Part shown: in pieces, positions 25,401 to 38,745 of the stretch
Layout of the letters: the number at the start of each line of letters is the position of its first letter
How positions within the stretch are numbered: the first letter of the stretch is position 1
Origin: Apricaphanius iberus
Taxonomy: Eukaryota; Chordata; Actinopteri; Cyprinodontiformes; Aphaniidae
Length of the DNA stretch: 64,000 nucleotides
Direction of reading: 5' to 3'
Assembly (NCBI GenBank): GCA_028564705.1
Contig: JAPXFQ010000166.1
Location: forward strand, 682,001-746,000
The notes under the pieces: model-generated
Seen by the model: the letters and a program-made list of their open reading frames with translations, nothing else
What the model was told of the DNA's origin: nothing
Databases searched by the model: none
Made by a program: the position numbers and the translations under genes

Positions 25401-25880
25401 CACCCTACCAGAGTATAACCCCGCCCACATTTTTTTTGAAAAACGGCTCAAAAGAAGGTGTTGCCTGGCGGACCAAGAAAAACGCGGGGGGAATACTGGC
25501 TGGGCGTGGTCTGGGCTGTGACTGACTGGCAGGCAGCAGCGCAGAGTCACAGACCGCCAGAAAAGCGGAGAGAGCCACAGCAACGCGGGCTCCTTTGCCT
25601 TTAAAGGGAAATAATCTGTAGGTTGAGTTTTTCTCCACTTCCGTCTCCAGTTCTGTGGAGTAATTGAGTGGCTCTGAGTCATATCATTTCGGGCCGATGT
25701 CTCGTTCTCAGCAGCAGGTGCCGAACCTGTAGCGGCATCGCAGCATAGAATGAGCGCCGTCTCTGAGTGGTACATTGTTGTTACCAAATCTAATGCTAAA
25801 TATCGATTAGCTCGAGTAATTTCGTGTGATTCTGCCTCGACAGGCGCACCTGCAGCCACTGTACGTCATTGTCTGCAAAG
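25401..25880 (-). repeat. GC-rich unclassified repeat next to the Tc1 fragment
   Basis: Begins AGAGTAACTAAACACCC, then a CCCCGCCCAC block and a CpG-rich interior on the minus strand. The order of blocks resembles the right part of the MITE at 36463-37344 read in reverse. The long minus-strand frame through it (25041-25859) joins this repeat to the Tc1 leader and is not a host gene. Confidence 0.4.
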
Positions 25881-26865
25881 AAAATGTGTTGCAGAGAGAT
25901 GCCCGGTATATATGATGAGAAAATCATTCAGGAATGTGCAAAAAAGAAAAAGAAACACCATCACAATTATTCCATTAAAAACGAACTCTTAGCCCAGATT
26001 TTATTTTCAATTCACTGATCTTAGTTATCCTTTATCATTACGTTTATCATAGGTAAAGAGCAAATGTCAGTAAGTAGGGGTAACCAACTACTCAAAAGTT
26101 AGATTTTATCTAATTTGCACTAAAAGAGCCTACATTCTTTCATGTTAATAGGCAAGCAAATATGTATGGCATGCAATAAAATGGAAATTAATTATTTAAA
26201 AATCATCCAACTTTGATACAAATTACAGATCTCTACATGCTTTGTAAGTGGGAAAACTTCAAAAATAAGTAGTGTATCAAATAAAGCCTCTCCCCACTGT
26301 AACTCGAAAATTTGCTCCCAGGGCAGCTGTGGCTATGAAGTAGCTCACCACCATCAATGTGTGTACTTTAAATTTAAACAGATTGATTCATGTATGTATC
26401 ACAGATTCCTGTCAGAACCTGAATACCAATAATCATTTCCTAGCAATGGCAGACTATTAAACACCTAATAAATGGAGAAAAGGATACTTTAAAGTCCAGT
26501 CACTGGCCATGTTGTACAGAGAGTGAACAGAAATAGAAACCATAAGATGATTAATGTTGGAATGTAAAGGGATTTTTTTTCACTTTCATTTTCCTTTTCG
26601 ACTATAAAAACCAGTCAGCTTAGTAATTAGGAGTTTATCAGTAGTGTTACATTTAAATGGACAAAACCAGATATAAGACAGACACTAATGTCCTGGGCAG
26701 CATGATCCTGTCAACTGTGAATTTGTCCCCCTGGCACATTCTTAATTTAGCATTTTATGGTCAATAATTTATTAATATTTCAAAAAGAAGCACTTACTGA
26801 TTTTTTTACACCTTTTATTTAAAACAGCGTAATTTTGAGAAACAATTGAGGTTGCTAAAACTCAC

Positions 26866-26951
26866 CATCTCCACCCCTTGGGGAAAGGCGCAGCCCTCCC
26901 AGTCTTTCTTGGGGAATCGCTGAATGATCTTCCCACATCCCTCTCCTGAAC
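26866..26951 (-). CDS. sbf2: sbf2 (MTMR13) coding exon 2
   Basis: This 86-nt minus-strand exon has a CAG acceptor on its 26952 side and a GTGAG donor at 26865-26861. Continuing the split Gly codon of exon 1, it reads [18 protein letters not shown] followed by [11 protein letters not shown], which aligns without gaps to the uDENN N-terminus of vertebrate SBF2 ([16 protein letters not shown]...FPQG-E). The exon ends in phase 0. The last residue is Met where I recall Leu in mammalian SBF2, a conservative change. Exon 3, expected to start FCQP, was not found between 1 and 26865, so intron 2 probably runs beyond the window. Confidence 0.94.
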
Positions 26952-28933
26952 CTGCACATCAAAAACGACAAAGGCACAATTTCATGGGGGGAAAGCTCAG
27001 CACACTGAAAAGAACCTCTCATATGTGATGTATATGAGCTTTTACAACTTTAAAAATGAATCTGTGATTAGCATTCAGCATTTAAGAATTAAAAAGGTAC
27101 TTCTTAGCGTTTTTAATTTTAGAGTGAAAAGCTATTCCTGTAAAAACAAAGAGAAAGAGATTAAAGCAGAAGAAAAAACATTAATGGCAAGATAAACATA
27201 AAATATATACAATGATTATATTCTTCATAAATGTATTGAACAATATCTCATTTATAACCGATATATAAATATTAGCAAATAAATTTTTTTCACAAAGTTT
27301 TTATCACTGAATTGTGACTGGAGAACAAGTGGCACAAATATAGAAAATAAATTTAGGGCTAAATAAGACTGACAGAAATAGACTATACCAAATGACATTC
27401 AGATATCTGTGCCAGTTGGTTTATTATCCTGGTTGCTGATTGGTCAGTAGGAATGAGAGAGCTGAATATGATGTCAGGAAACGTACGCACTGTATCGTTA
27501 TTATAGTCAAACCTTTTCCATCACAAAAACAGAAATATCTTGGCATGTGACTGATACTAAACCATGGATACATACAGTATATCAACATTCAATACACACA
27601 TCCAGCTATTAAAAATGTTTTCAGAGCAAAATCAAATTTTACAAACCAAGGTACAGAAAAAAACGGAGACTTTTCTATAGATAAGCAAACTAAACAGATA
27701 GAAATGTACACTTTGCTTAGTTTGTTTGTTTAGCTATTGGTGAACAGCCACACACACAATATTAATGCAAAAATCATAACGTAAAAAAAAAGGAATATTT
27801 GGCAGTGACTTGCCTTATGTCTATCGGTGGATGGAGAAATAGTAAAAGTCTTTACACCGTACTTTTCTGACTATATATTTGCACGCGGCCTATACAACAA
27901 CACAGCTAATACATTGATTTTTTATTGGTTTTATAGACTTTGGGGGGCACTGTACCAGGAAGCACAAAAGTGAGACGGAAGCGTGGGGAAAGATTATACA
28001 CCAAAGTAGAAACTACTGGTAGTTTTCATGCACAGACTCTCATCATGGAAAACACTTGAGGAAAGGCATATAATGCAGCTTTTAAGTTAAAAGCAATCAA
28101 GCTGTCCGTCAAAACAAGAAATTGAGTTACTGCATATAAGCTTGCCATCAATAAAATGATGGTGAGATGATGGAGGAGGCAGTGGGAAGAACTGAGTCTG
28201 TGTAAAAAGCTTACAGAGGACATAAAGACACAAAAAATAAGATGACTTCAGTAAGATGAAGAACAATGGCTTTCCTGGTAGGCTAAAGTATGTTTAATTT
28301 TCTAACCAGGCATGTTTCCTGTCGTGTTGTGTTGGCGCTATACTGCTGATTTTCAGGCAGAGTTAGAGAAAAAAAGAAATACGTCTTAAATTTAAATGAA
28401 AGAAAACCTTCCGTATCCAATATTTCTGTGAAAATATCTCAAGTTTCATAAATTGGGACTTATATTCAGGTGCTGGTCTCCAGTTTCTATAATCACTATT
28501 GTCACCCAGTTGTGGGAATAAATTGAACTCGTAAGAAAATAAATCTAATGTGTTTATTTCTTTTTTCTGTTTTTTATTACAGATTTTACTTAATCAAAAT
28601 CCCCAAAACACAGACATCTTCGTGTAAACTGTTTAGAAACAAAAACAAAAATTTAGTAAGAAATGTTTAAACTACGTGACCAGGAACAACAGGTCTGGGG
28701 TTTCTTGTTAAGTCTTTTTATAGTCATCCACTGCCTTCTAAGACTTTGACGAAACCACTTGAATGCAAATTTTATTTCACTTCTTCACAATTTCAAGGAA
28801 GTTTGCTTGAAATTACTTTAAGCTGTAAAGAGGAACTCAGAAATGGTTTAATTGGAATGGCCTTTAATGTGTTTGTAAAGTCCATTAAGGCTAAATAATA
28901 AAGGACAGCTGATAGTACAGCTATAGTACATAT

Positions 28934-29945
28934 AAAGCTCTTAATAATCAAGCTCCATCATACATAAGAGACCTGATTGTTCCATATGCTCCTAACAGAG
29001 CCCTTCGCTCTCAGACTGCAGGTTTACTGATAGTTCCTAGGATTTCTAAAAGTAGAATGGTTGGCAGATGTTTCAGTTATCAGGCTCCCCTCCTATGGAA
29101 CCGGCTCCCAGGGTTGGTTCGTGAAGCAGACAACTTGTCTATCTTTAAAACTAGGCTTAAAACTTTCCTCTTTGACAAAGTTTACTGCTAGAGACAGGTT
29201 AATAGGTAGTTAGAGACAGGTTAATAGGTAGTTAGAGACAGGTTAGACAGATAGCTAGAAAGAGACAGGTTAATGTTAGTAGTCAGGTAGAGTGTCAAAA
29301 GCTAGGAAGAGATAGGAAGAGGTAGAGTAGCTAGATAGAGATAGATTAATGTAAGCCAGGTAAAGAGTGTTAGTAGCTAGGTCTCCTAGTAGCTAGGAGA
29401 CAGGTTAATGTTAGTAGCTATGCTGCTTTAGGCTAGGCTGTTGGAGGACATTATTAGAGTCAGTTCCTACTTTCTCTCCTACTTCTCCCCAACTGCATGA
29501 TGTGCTGTCAATTCAAGCGCTAACCTGTTTTCTCTTAGTCTCTTCCTACAGTAGGCGCTGCTGACCCTCCCTGCTTGACGACCCTGACTAAGATGGCATT
29601 CCAATGGAGGAACGTTCTCCACGTCCTGCTACTAACTTCTGCTTCAGTTCTGTTGCTCTTTCTGTGTCTCTGCTGCCTTCTCCAAACCCTAGACGGTCTC
29701 GGCAGATGACCGCTTATGCTAAGCCTGGTTCTGCTGGAGGTTTCTTCCTGTTAAAAGGGAGTTTTTCCTCTCCACTGTCGGTTCATGCTTGCTCAGTGTG
29801 AGGGATTGCTGAGAAGTCCCGACGCAATCTTCTGTGGTTCTCTAATTCCTAGATTAAACATTGTATTGTAATAACTTTTCTTGTAAAGTGCCTTGAGATG
29901 ACATTTGTTGTGAAAGGGCGCTATATAAATAAACTGAATTATAAT
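28934..29945 (+). mobile_element. 5'-truncated LINE: C-terminal reverse transcriptase tail and 3' UTR
   Basis: An open 85-codon segment (28934-29191) encodes NNQAPSYIRDLIVPYAPNRA, LRSQTAGLLIVPRISKSRM, FSYQAPLLWNRLPGLV and ends FKTRLKTFLFDKVYC, the C-terminal block of an L2/CR1-group fish LINE. The 3' UTR contains the GGGAGTTTTTCCTCTCCACT block and ends at CGCTATATAAATAAACTGAA, typical of these tails. The coding tail is undamaged, suggesting recent insertion by 5'-truncated retrotransposition. Confidence 0.85.
29191..29420 (+). repeat. Degenerate minisatellite (GAGACAGGTTAATAG units)
   Basis: Directly after the LINE stop codon, units of about 21 bp containing TAGAGACAGGTTAATAGGTA repeat at least three times cleanly and then degrade. 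It lies in the LINE 3' UTR and probably expanded there. Confidence 0.8.
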
Positions 29946-32900
29946 TATAAAAGGTGTGGTTAAAAGCTAAAAGATGAATTACTGAGATTAATTAAAACAT
30001 AAAATCTGGATTTTTTTCCCCCCTTCTTTTTTACAAAGAATGGAAGGTCAGTGGAACAGGGTGCCATATAGTTGTTTTGCTTAAATTCAACAAAACAACT
30101 TCATGCATAAATGTAAAAATATAAGCAAAAGACATCTGAAGGACAAACAAAACTACAAACAGTTCTGAAAGCTTTGTATTTCTGAGTAATGCTGCAGTAA
30201 ACAACACCCAAAATAATACAAATATTCAAGTGCACCGAATTATATTTCTGCCAAGTTTTCGAAAACTTAATGTGACTGAGGACATCGATATTTCACTCGG
30301 AATCTAGTCAAAAGACTAAGACTTGATACTAATACAAAGCAGATACTGACACACAAAAAACCCACACCAACTTCTTTATTCCATACCCTTCAATCATGAA
30401 CCCAAACATTTGTCTTCATATTCAAATTTCTACACGTAAGTTCTGCTAGTTCCCCCACAAAAAAGTATTAGAAATGATGAGATAATCAGCTCAAGAAAAC
30501 AACTTATCTATAGGATGAAACAAATAGGTCTGAAAATTATTTCTACTCAAATCTGAGTTACTATAATGTCATCGTTCAGTTATTAACTGAAGTAAACTAG
30601 CAACCTAAGCAGACACTGTTACGTTTTTTTTCTTTTTTTTGTTGTTGCATAGAATGTGTACAATAAATTAAGCACTTAAAATTATTCATACGGAACTGAG
30701 AGAGATATGTGGGAGCTTTTTTTTTTTTTTTTTGCAGGAGTAGGGAATTTTTAACCCTTAAATCTTTACCTCCAAATTAACCATCCAATGAATTCTCAAA
30801 GGACACCATATGACCAGGCCTTGCAAAACTCCTACATCTAAATTAAAAGTCATAATTCATCATAAGTCAACAAATCTATTTAGAGGTTGATGTATAACCG
30901 CAACATTCTTGTTTAGCAATCTTGAAGGCCATTTTCAGAGGATATTTATCTAATTAAGGAAAACAATTCAATGACTTCATCCTGATGTTATTGTAAACTT
31001 CTCCCCACTCTTTGTCACACTTGGACACACTTTGTGTTCATAAGGGGAAAAAAACTCTCCCAAAGAGACACTTACAGACAGAAACTGGATAAATGTGGCT
31101 GATACAAGAATTTATTTAACCGAAATAAAAAGATATGTAACTGCATTTCGTTTAGGCAAGCAATAAAACTCAAACCATGAAAATTGACTAACTATTATAA
31201 CTGCTGTGCTGAAGGCAGAGAATAAAACCCATCATATAAAGACACTGTATGTCACATTCAAGAAGAATTTGTAGCCGAAAGCTTTTTATTGGAACAAAGG
31301 AAGAAAGGCAATCAGATTTATACTAGACATGTAAAAATAGTTTATATCAGTGTGAGAGGTCATAGGGGAAGGTGTGTCATGAATCATAATATATAACATT
31401 ACTGATAGTCTGAGTCAAACTACTTGTAGTAAGATCACAGTGTTTGTGCAGGTGCTCCACCCATGTGTTTCGCATGGGGTACCAAGTTCACAGGGGGTAC
31501 AAAATAAAAATACACTCATAATAAATACAAAAGTATGTAAAGCCGCCCCCAGTGGTCTGTTCCATAATGCCTCAATCTTAAGTTTGGTAGACACTTGTTA
31601 CCCTGCTCAGCTCTCTTTGTGCATGTTGCTGTCTTGGGCATTTTCAGGTAGCGTCACCGAGATCCGATATTTTTTTTTCTTATAGAAAAAAATTCTACAA
31701 TGAAAATATATAATATATATTATATATTTATATATATATTTATATATATTATATATAAATATTCTCGTAATGAAAATATTATACAGTGCTTGTGAAAACA
31801 CGTCATACAGTTGAAAAAAGTATTTTAATATTATCCAATGAAAGATTTTAAATCGTTGGACCAGCTGACGGACCTGCTTTTCCTCTAAAAGTGCAAATAT
31901 ATTGTCATTAAAAAAAAAATCTTAAAAAACGTGATGGTTATAGATTACAATGAAAAAAAATTGCCGATACGTCACATTTGACATAAAAAAACTGTATGAC
32001 AAATTAATTTGTGATGTCACCAGGTTTCTACAGGTTTGAGACCAAAGTCTGTGGTGGTAGTGTCAGTCTTAGAGCAGAGACTTTAGGTAACAGATGGAAG
32101 CTGAATCATTTAGATATTAAATCTGCTTCAATGGTCCAACTTTCTTTATCAGGTCTCTTTATTTCTATCGGTTGAGCAACTTCAAATCACAGCACACTCT
32201 GATTGCACTGCATATTAGCTGAAAGGTTGGATCAGTAACAACATTTATTAATATGCGTTGGACCAGCTGTGTTTAGTCTTTTTTTGAGTTTTAATTCCCT
32301 GTGTTGTATTCATAGTATTTAAAGTTATTCATTCTTGAATTTTAATGTTTATACACGCCTAAAAATGCCTTATTAGGACTGCTGAGCATGGGTGTATCCG
32401 GGAAGTTTCTAAAGGGGGATAAACGTGGCACAGTGATGATCTTGAGGTGTCACCAAAATACAAAGGGAGTGGGGCCAAAACTGAGTGACATCCATCAGAC
32501 TCACAACATAAAGGCCAAACACTGGTTTAAACAAGTACATTCATCTTCCAATTCCAGCTATTATTCCCTAAAATGTTGTTCACATAAGACATATCAGATG
32601 GGTTAGTGGGTTATTTTTGACTCAGAAAATTTGAAGACTAGCAAAAATCAGCAGACCTACGCGTTTAGTGAGATAGACGCACAAATAAATATTTACAGAT
32701 CTGCAGCATGCGAGTATGCTAACCTACACATTGCAAAGAAAGTTTGTCCCCCCCAGTGAAAAAGTTTTGCACTTGAAAGGGGCACCACAAAAAATATTTG
32801 CCTTGGACACCCAAATGCCTAGCACCGGCCTAGTTTTCTACTAATCGAGTTTGTATTTCTGGATTATTTGTTAGTTAGGTGTTCTCTTTGCAATAAATTG

Positions 32901-32973
32901 GGCCAACATTTGTAATAATTTAATTATACTTGGCTGATAACCAATGAGGCGTGTCTGTGATGACCATAAGGTT

Positions 32974-34097
32974 TGTGATGGCCACTTTATTACACACACC
33001 ATGCTAGTACCAGGTTGGACCCCTTTTGCCTTCAGAACTGCCTTAATCCTTTATGGCACAGATTCAACAAGGTACTGGAAACATTCTTTAGAGATTTTTG
33101 TCCATATTGACATGATAGCATCATTCAGTTGCTGCAGATTTTTCGGCTGCACATCCATGATGTGAATCTCCCGTTCAAACACATCCCAAAGGTGCTCTAT
33201 TGGATTGACATCTGGTGACTGTTGAGGCCATTTGAGTACAGTCAACTCATTGTCATGTTTAAGAAACCGGTCTGAGATGATTGGAGCTTTATGACATGGA
33301 GCATTTTCCATCAGAAGAAGGGTACACTGTGGTCATAAAGGGATGGACATGGTCAGCAACAATACTCAGGTAAGCTGTGGCGTTGCAACGATGATCAATT
33401 GGTACAAAGGGGCCAAAAATGTGCAAAGAAAATGTCCCCCACACCATTACACCAGCAGCACCAGCCTGAACCGTTGATACAAGGCAGGATGGATTCATGC
33501 TTTCATGTTGCTGATGCCAAATTCTGATCCTACCATCTGAATGTTGTTGTGAAATGTAGCTTCAGTTTCCTGTTCTTAGCTGACAGGAGTGGCAACCCAG
33601 TGTGGTCTTCTGCTGCTGTAGCCCATCTGCCTTAAGGGTCAACGTGTTGTGCGTTCAGAGATGCTCTTCTGCATACCTTGGTTGTAACGAGTGTTTATTT
33701 GAGTTACTGTTGCCTTTCTATCAGCTTGAACCATGCTGGTCATTCTTCTCTGACCTCTGGCATCAACGAGGCATTTTCGCCCACAGAACTGCCGCTCACT
33801 GGATATTTTCCCTTTTTTGGATCATTCTCTGTAAACCCTAAAGATGGTTGTGCGTGAAAATCCCAGTAGATAGACAGTTTCTGAAATACTCAGATCAGCC
33901 CGTCTGGCACCAATAAACATGCTACGTTCAAAGTCATTTAAATCATCTTTCTTCCCCATTCTGATGCTCAGTTTGAACTGCAGCAGATCGTCTTGATCAT
34001 GTCTGCATGCATTGAATTGCTGCCATGGGATTGGCTGATAATAAATTTGCGTTAACGAGCAGTTGGGACAGGTGTGCCTAATAAAGTGGCCAGTGAA
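32974..34097 (-). mobile_element. Decayed Tc1/mariner-like element with GGCCACTTTATTA ends
   Basis: The left end TGATGGCCACTTTATTACA and the reverse complement of the right end, TTCACTGGCCACTTTATTAG, form inverted repeats. The minus-strand transposase starts near 33960 with MGKKDDLNDFE and carries many stops. Recognisable segments are GAAGVMVWGTFS (about 33430-33470) and WPQQSPDVNPIEHLW (about 33190-33240), the latter including the final catalytic Glu. It is inactive. Confidence 0.85.
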
Positions 34098-34139
34098 TTG
34101 AATCTAAAGCATATGTGGTAACGATATGTATTGCGGTAT

Positions 34140-34448
34140 ATTCTTTTTTTCCTTTGTACATGTCCAAATGTACAGACAGACAACAGACATAGATATTCAC
34201 ACCATTGCTTTTAACACATCACACATTAATTTCAACAGACTATTTATAATAACTTATTGAAAATTGCACATCTGCTCTTCAATCTCACTGCTCAACGCAC
34301 AATCCATACTTTGTTACTATAGTGATGTAAATATTTTTCTTCTGTAATAATTGTGTGCGTTTCTGTTCTGTCTGTACATCTGTTTTTTGCTGCTCTTACA
34401 ACCAAATTTCCCCATGTGGGACGATTAAAGGATTATTCTATTCTATTC
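34140..34448 (+). mobile_element. Rex1-type LINE 3' end
   Basis: CCAAATTTCCCCATGTGGGA, an ATTAAAGGATT signal and a TATTCTATTCTATTCTT tail are a typical fish Rex-type LINE 3' terminus. No protein-coding part remains. Confidence 0.6.
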
Positions 34449-36462
34449 TTAAATGACTGCTTATGAACATTCTCACTTTCCACAAACACTGCAGCAGAAC
34501 ACCTTCCAACAGTTTTACAATGCCATTTAAGAGAACATTTATTGTGCAAAGTGCATTTAAAAATCTTAAATTATTTTCCAAAAATAAACAAGAATTTTCA
34601 AAACATAAAGATGAAGATAATTTAAATAAAATAAAAGCTAAATAATGTTCAAAATTTTCTGCTTTTCCGGTTATTTATTTATTCATTTAAAACGCTCAAA
34701 AAGAAACTTTCATTTATTTGAAATAAAATGCTTGAAGTTCAACAGGTTTTTTTCTGTTAAATGAAAAAAAAAACTTTAAAATTTCAATATCTAGTTTGAT
34801 GTCAAACACAGAACATTAGTATCCTTGGGTAGCTGGTTAAAAGTAAGTAGGCACGGCTTGACATTGTCAAAATGCATATCCGCATAATGGCGGGTAGTAT
34901 CAAAATCTCCTACATTTGGCTAAATTTATATCATTTCTACCTTATACCTTACCCACTACTGGTGCCAGTCTTATCATTTCTACTAGGGAATCTCTTTACT
35001 TGCAAAACGGAGATGATGATGAAACATAAGGCCTTCTTCGAGTCACCTGTAATGTCTCTAGCTTAGCCTATTGATTTCTACCCACCTCAACATAGCCGCT
35101 TCATATCAGTCTGGATACTGATAATATGAAAAAAGGACAGGGAGCATAAGTGGATGTTAGAACTTCACCGTTTAAAAAAATCCCCATCAGTTTTTTAAGT
35201 GGTGGGGACAAAACTCTGATTTATAAATAATGTCGTGGACATGCGCCCGGTTTGAACAATGCTTATGCTTATGGCCTACGTTCCTGCAGGAACCCAAAAC
35301 GATGCGCATGTAGCAAGGTGTACAAAAGGGGTCTGGGCAGGGTTCAATCCACTTTTTCCAAGGTGAAAGTCATGCATGCTTACCTGTTAGTCAAAGTAAA
35401 AAGTTCGTGCCCAGACAGCCAGAGCACATTATAAATCCGACAGGACCCGCCAAACTTTTGGTTTAATAAACCGAGGGACGGATTCTTACCCCTCAAATGT
35501 ATTTCTGCATCTGACCCCTGCTGGGCTCTGTATCTTTTTGTGCAAGATCAGCCTCTCAAATTAATGTCCATGTACAATCTCGCCCTGTGTTAGCCTCTGT
35601 CAAGGCTTTTTATATGCAGATTAGCACACCATGTTAATGGTTATATATTTAGTGTTGGCACAGAAGATTTGGCCACTCAGATCTTTTTTAGCACCCATAA
35701 CTCAGTACGAGGCATGACTCGGCATCTCAGCAGACTCTTTATGAAGCCCCCCATGTTACAGTCTGAACAGAGATTAGATACGATGCACGAAGGAGGCAGA
35801 GCTGCCACAACAGGAAAAAGAAAAGCTACACATCAAGAGAATGACACAAGGTCTTCGGACTGCAGCCGTCCGGCACCTCGGGCCTCCTGTCAACAAGTCC
35901 TTGAAACCTAGACCTCCACATGGGAGGGCCAATCATCAATCACAACGAAGGCCTTAGGTTTTGAGTCCCCCTTGGTCTAATAGTGAACATACAGTCCTGC
36001 ACTCACGCTTTGGGTCAATTCAAATATTTAGATTCACACAGAAACATAAACCTAGAAACAAAAACATCTCATTTTAGTAAGACGCTTAACTACTCTAAAA
36101 AAAGACAGCCAGCAAAGCTCTAAGATCAGCATCTTTAACACAGTTTGGCCTGAAATAAAGAGATAGCAACAACTAAGATTCAAAGAACAATTGTAGCTAA
36201 TTCATCAGTAGAAATTTACCAGCCAAAAGTTTGCTAAATATTAGAAAATAATGTTTATAAAATGTTTTCCAACAACATTTATCCTGTCTTCAAATTCAGG
36301 AAGGTTTTAAAAAGAATCCTTGTTTAACGTCTAAAATGTTCATTATTTTTAAAATAATCCCCCCTATATTGTATGTTGCCTTAAAGCTGGATTCCACATA
36401 TAGTAGTGTGAAAAAATATTTACCCATCAAGAGATTTAGTGCTTTTTGTCAAACCTAGATGT

Positions 36463-37344
36463 TTAAAGAGTAAGTAAACCCCCAAAACTGTATAAGAGGC
36501 TCTTTACCAATACGATCTTTCAGTTTCAGGTTATTTTTTGACATTTTCGTGTAAACTTGTTAAATTCTAAATTTTTTGGTCTAAAAACATCCTAGTGCTG
36601 CCACTCATGGTCATTGTGTCATACTGCATTTTAATTTTGTGATTGGCTGAGAGCAGTACATCTTTTCCATCATCTACATCACAGTCATGGTCTCACAGAG
36701 TCGCCCTCCATCTCTGACACAGTCGCCCCGCCCTGTGGCGAGCTGGAATGTGTATCTTGTGTGCAACCCCCATACTGCTAAGAGAAACAGAGAAACTGAA
36801 ATCCGTATATCGCATCATGGAGGACCACAACGGCGAGGTAGTTTAAACTGAAAAACGTGGAAGTAGAGCAAACAGACAGGATTTACAGAAGACTACGGCT
36901 GGAGAAATATGGGGGGTGTTTTGAACGTTAGCCTCTGTTAGCATTGCCAGTCAGAGGCTGAACCGATCCCGTCTCCCTCTGCAACCGCTCCGGGTTCAGG
37001 CTGCGCGAGCCAACAGCTGGAACTGATACGGCGTTCAGCCGCTGGGCACCATAAAGCCTCCCTTTATGGTGGACGGCAGAGAAGAGACACCACGTTACCA
37101 GAGGTAAAGAGAGCCTTTATGGAGCTCAGCGGACCCATGCCATATCAGTTCGAGGTGGTTCAGCCGTGACTGCGACACCCCCCCCCCCCCCCGCACCTCA
37201 ACTCTTCCCGACGCCCGGCTCATGCTCCACACTTGGTCATGACCCTCTGTGCTTCCTGGCCCCGCCCACTTTAGTAGAATTTTTCAAATGTTACCTGGGA
37301 GTGGGATAATTCTTTTTCATGGGGTTCAGTCACACTTTGAGGAA
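36463..37344. mobile_element. MITE nested in the Tc1-like remnant
   Basis: The left end TTTAAAGAGTAAGTAAACCC and the reverse complement of the right end, CTCAAAGTGTGACTGAACCC, are imperfect inverted repeats. The interior is CpG-rich and unrelated to the surrounding transposon. TTAA-like borders would suit piggyBac or Kolobok relatives, but the right border is decayed. Confidence 0.5.
37178..37192. repeat. (C)15 homopolymer
   Basis: Fifteen uninterrupted C inside the nested MITE; a similar run of about 12 C is at 49240-49251. Both are prone to length error. Confidence 0.85.
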
Positions 37345-38596
37345 TTTGGCCAAGGAATTCTCTTTTGGATTTAAGTCTTTTTGTCACTGTTGCGTCACAA
37401 AATTTTACCTCAGCAAGAGCAACTGAGTGCTATGATGCTTTAGTTTTTGTTCTGGGGTTTTATTGACCTCCTGTTTTAGTTGTGGATGGGCTCTTTGACT
37501 AATTTTGGTTGGCCAGCTTCTACCATTTGTGGTTAATGATTCCCACTGTGCCTTGTTGGAGTCTAAAAGCCTTAATAATGGCTTTGTCACACATTCCAGG
37601 GTTACCTTTAAGTTTATTTCTAATCGTTTTTGAATCCCTTTCGATGATACGTTGGTTTCTGACATCCATTAGGCAACAAGTTGTCACACAGGTTCTGTTT
37701 AGGGTATTTTTTTTATTCCACAGGTAAGCCATGGGATGTGGCAAGTAAACATGTGGGTAAACATTGGAAAAATCATGGTTCAACAAGCATGGGTAATTGT
37801 TTTTTTTGTTTTGTTTTTTTTTTAAAGAGGACCAGGCTGATTTACAATGCATTTTTTCTCTTAGTAATTTAAATAGAAATTTAAATTGAAAATCCCATTC
37901 TGCATTTATTCTGGTCATCTTTGTCTGGTATTAAATTATATTTCATTATCTGAAATAGAATCTAAATAACAAAAAAGCCAAAAACAATACATTTCCAAAT
38001 AGTTTTTTTTTTAACTGCACTGTTTGTCCTGTTTTGCTCAGTAGATTAGTCCAGTGAAACATGTCCAAACACAGCCCGGTGATAGCAGGACACCAATCTG
38101 TCTGACCATTGCATGTTTTAAGTCTTTATAACTCCTCTAATTAGAAACATATGCACTAAGTGCTCCCTGTTCTAATTTTCAAACACAGATGAAACTAAAT
38201 GACAAAATTCCTCACATTCCACAAGCCTGCACTAGTGTATTAAAACAAGCCCTGCTTTCAAACACTACCCCCCTGATAACTATAAAGAACCCCCATAAGC
38301 GGGGATAATGGAGTCCAGGCCTGAAAATGAAGCATGCTAATTTGCACATCCGCTAGCATGAAACAAAGGAGAGAGAAGTGTAAACAAAACAAAAAGTGTA
38401 CTCCTTTTTTGGGCAGAAGACATACAAACAAGAATGAAACTTGTCCAAGGCAAAAATGGATGCTCAAAAAAAAAAAAAAGCAGTTTGACAGAGAAATAGA
38501 AAGGTTTGATACAGTTAAGCAACACTACATTAGAAAAAGAATAACATCATTGCTATTATACACTTAAATTATATAGTTATTTTAATGTATCATTTT

Positions 38597-38745
38597 GTGT
38601 ACTATCCATCCATCCATCCATTTTCTTAACCGCTTAATCCTTTATGGGTCGCGGGGGTGCTGGTGCCTATCTCCAACTGTCAACGGGCGAGAGGCGGGGT
38701 ACACCCTGGACAGGTCGCCAGTCCATCACAGGGTACATTTTGTCT
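38597..38745. repeat. Fish interspersed repeat with (ATCC)n lead
   Basis: ATCCATCCATCCATTTTCTT followed by AACCGCTTAATCC, GGTCGCGGGGGTGCTGGTGC and ACCCTGGACAGGTCGCCAGT is a very common teleost interspersed repeat, probably the end of a LINE-related element. It is short and truncated here. Confidence 0.65.

Larger units (their letters stand above)
1..26865 (-). other. sbf2: sbf2 intron 2 (5' part; continues past the left edge)
   Basis: All sequence left of exon 2 is assigned to this intron because no further SBF2 exon was recognised. Elements that could be supported have their own entries. I see no gene, RNA or clear repeat in 1090-1450, 1920-2320, 2760-3088, 3600-6780, 6860-8170, 9480-10970, 11520-12560, 12750-13680, 17900-20650, 20771-22331, 22451-24650 and 25400-26860, apart from short homopolymer runs and AT-rich stretches. 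Confidence 0.8.
36410..37970 (-). mobile_element. Old Tc1/mariner-like transposon with a nested MITE
   Basis: The left end GTGTGAAAAAATATTTACCC and right-end sequence resembling its partner (near 37830-37970) bracket internal blocks. One, TACCATTTGTGGTTAATGATTC with GGAGTCTAAAAGCC at 37520-37580, is recognisable from a widespread fish DNA transposon on the minus strand. Reading frames are broken. The interval 36463-37344 looks like a later insertion. Confidence 0.55.

Noticed and set aside
25041..25859. 272-codon minus-strand frame
   Set aside because: It runs out of phase through a Tc1 leader and an adjacent GC-rich repeat; only the Tc1 part is meaningful, and that in another frame.
29191..29420. 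Tandem units that could suggest a CRISPR-like array
   Set aside because: Units are contiguous with no unique spacers and lie in a LINE 3' UTR of a vertebrate genome.
37405..37918. Overlapping minus-strand frames of 86 and 132 codons
   Set aside because: They fall in the body of an old Tc1-like transposon with broken reading frames; no intact transposase motif is present.
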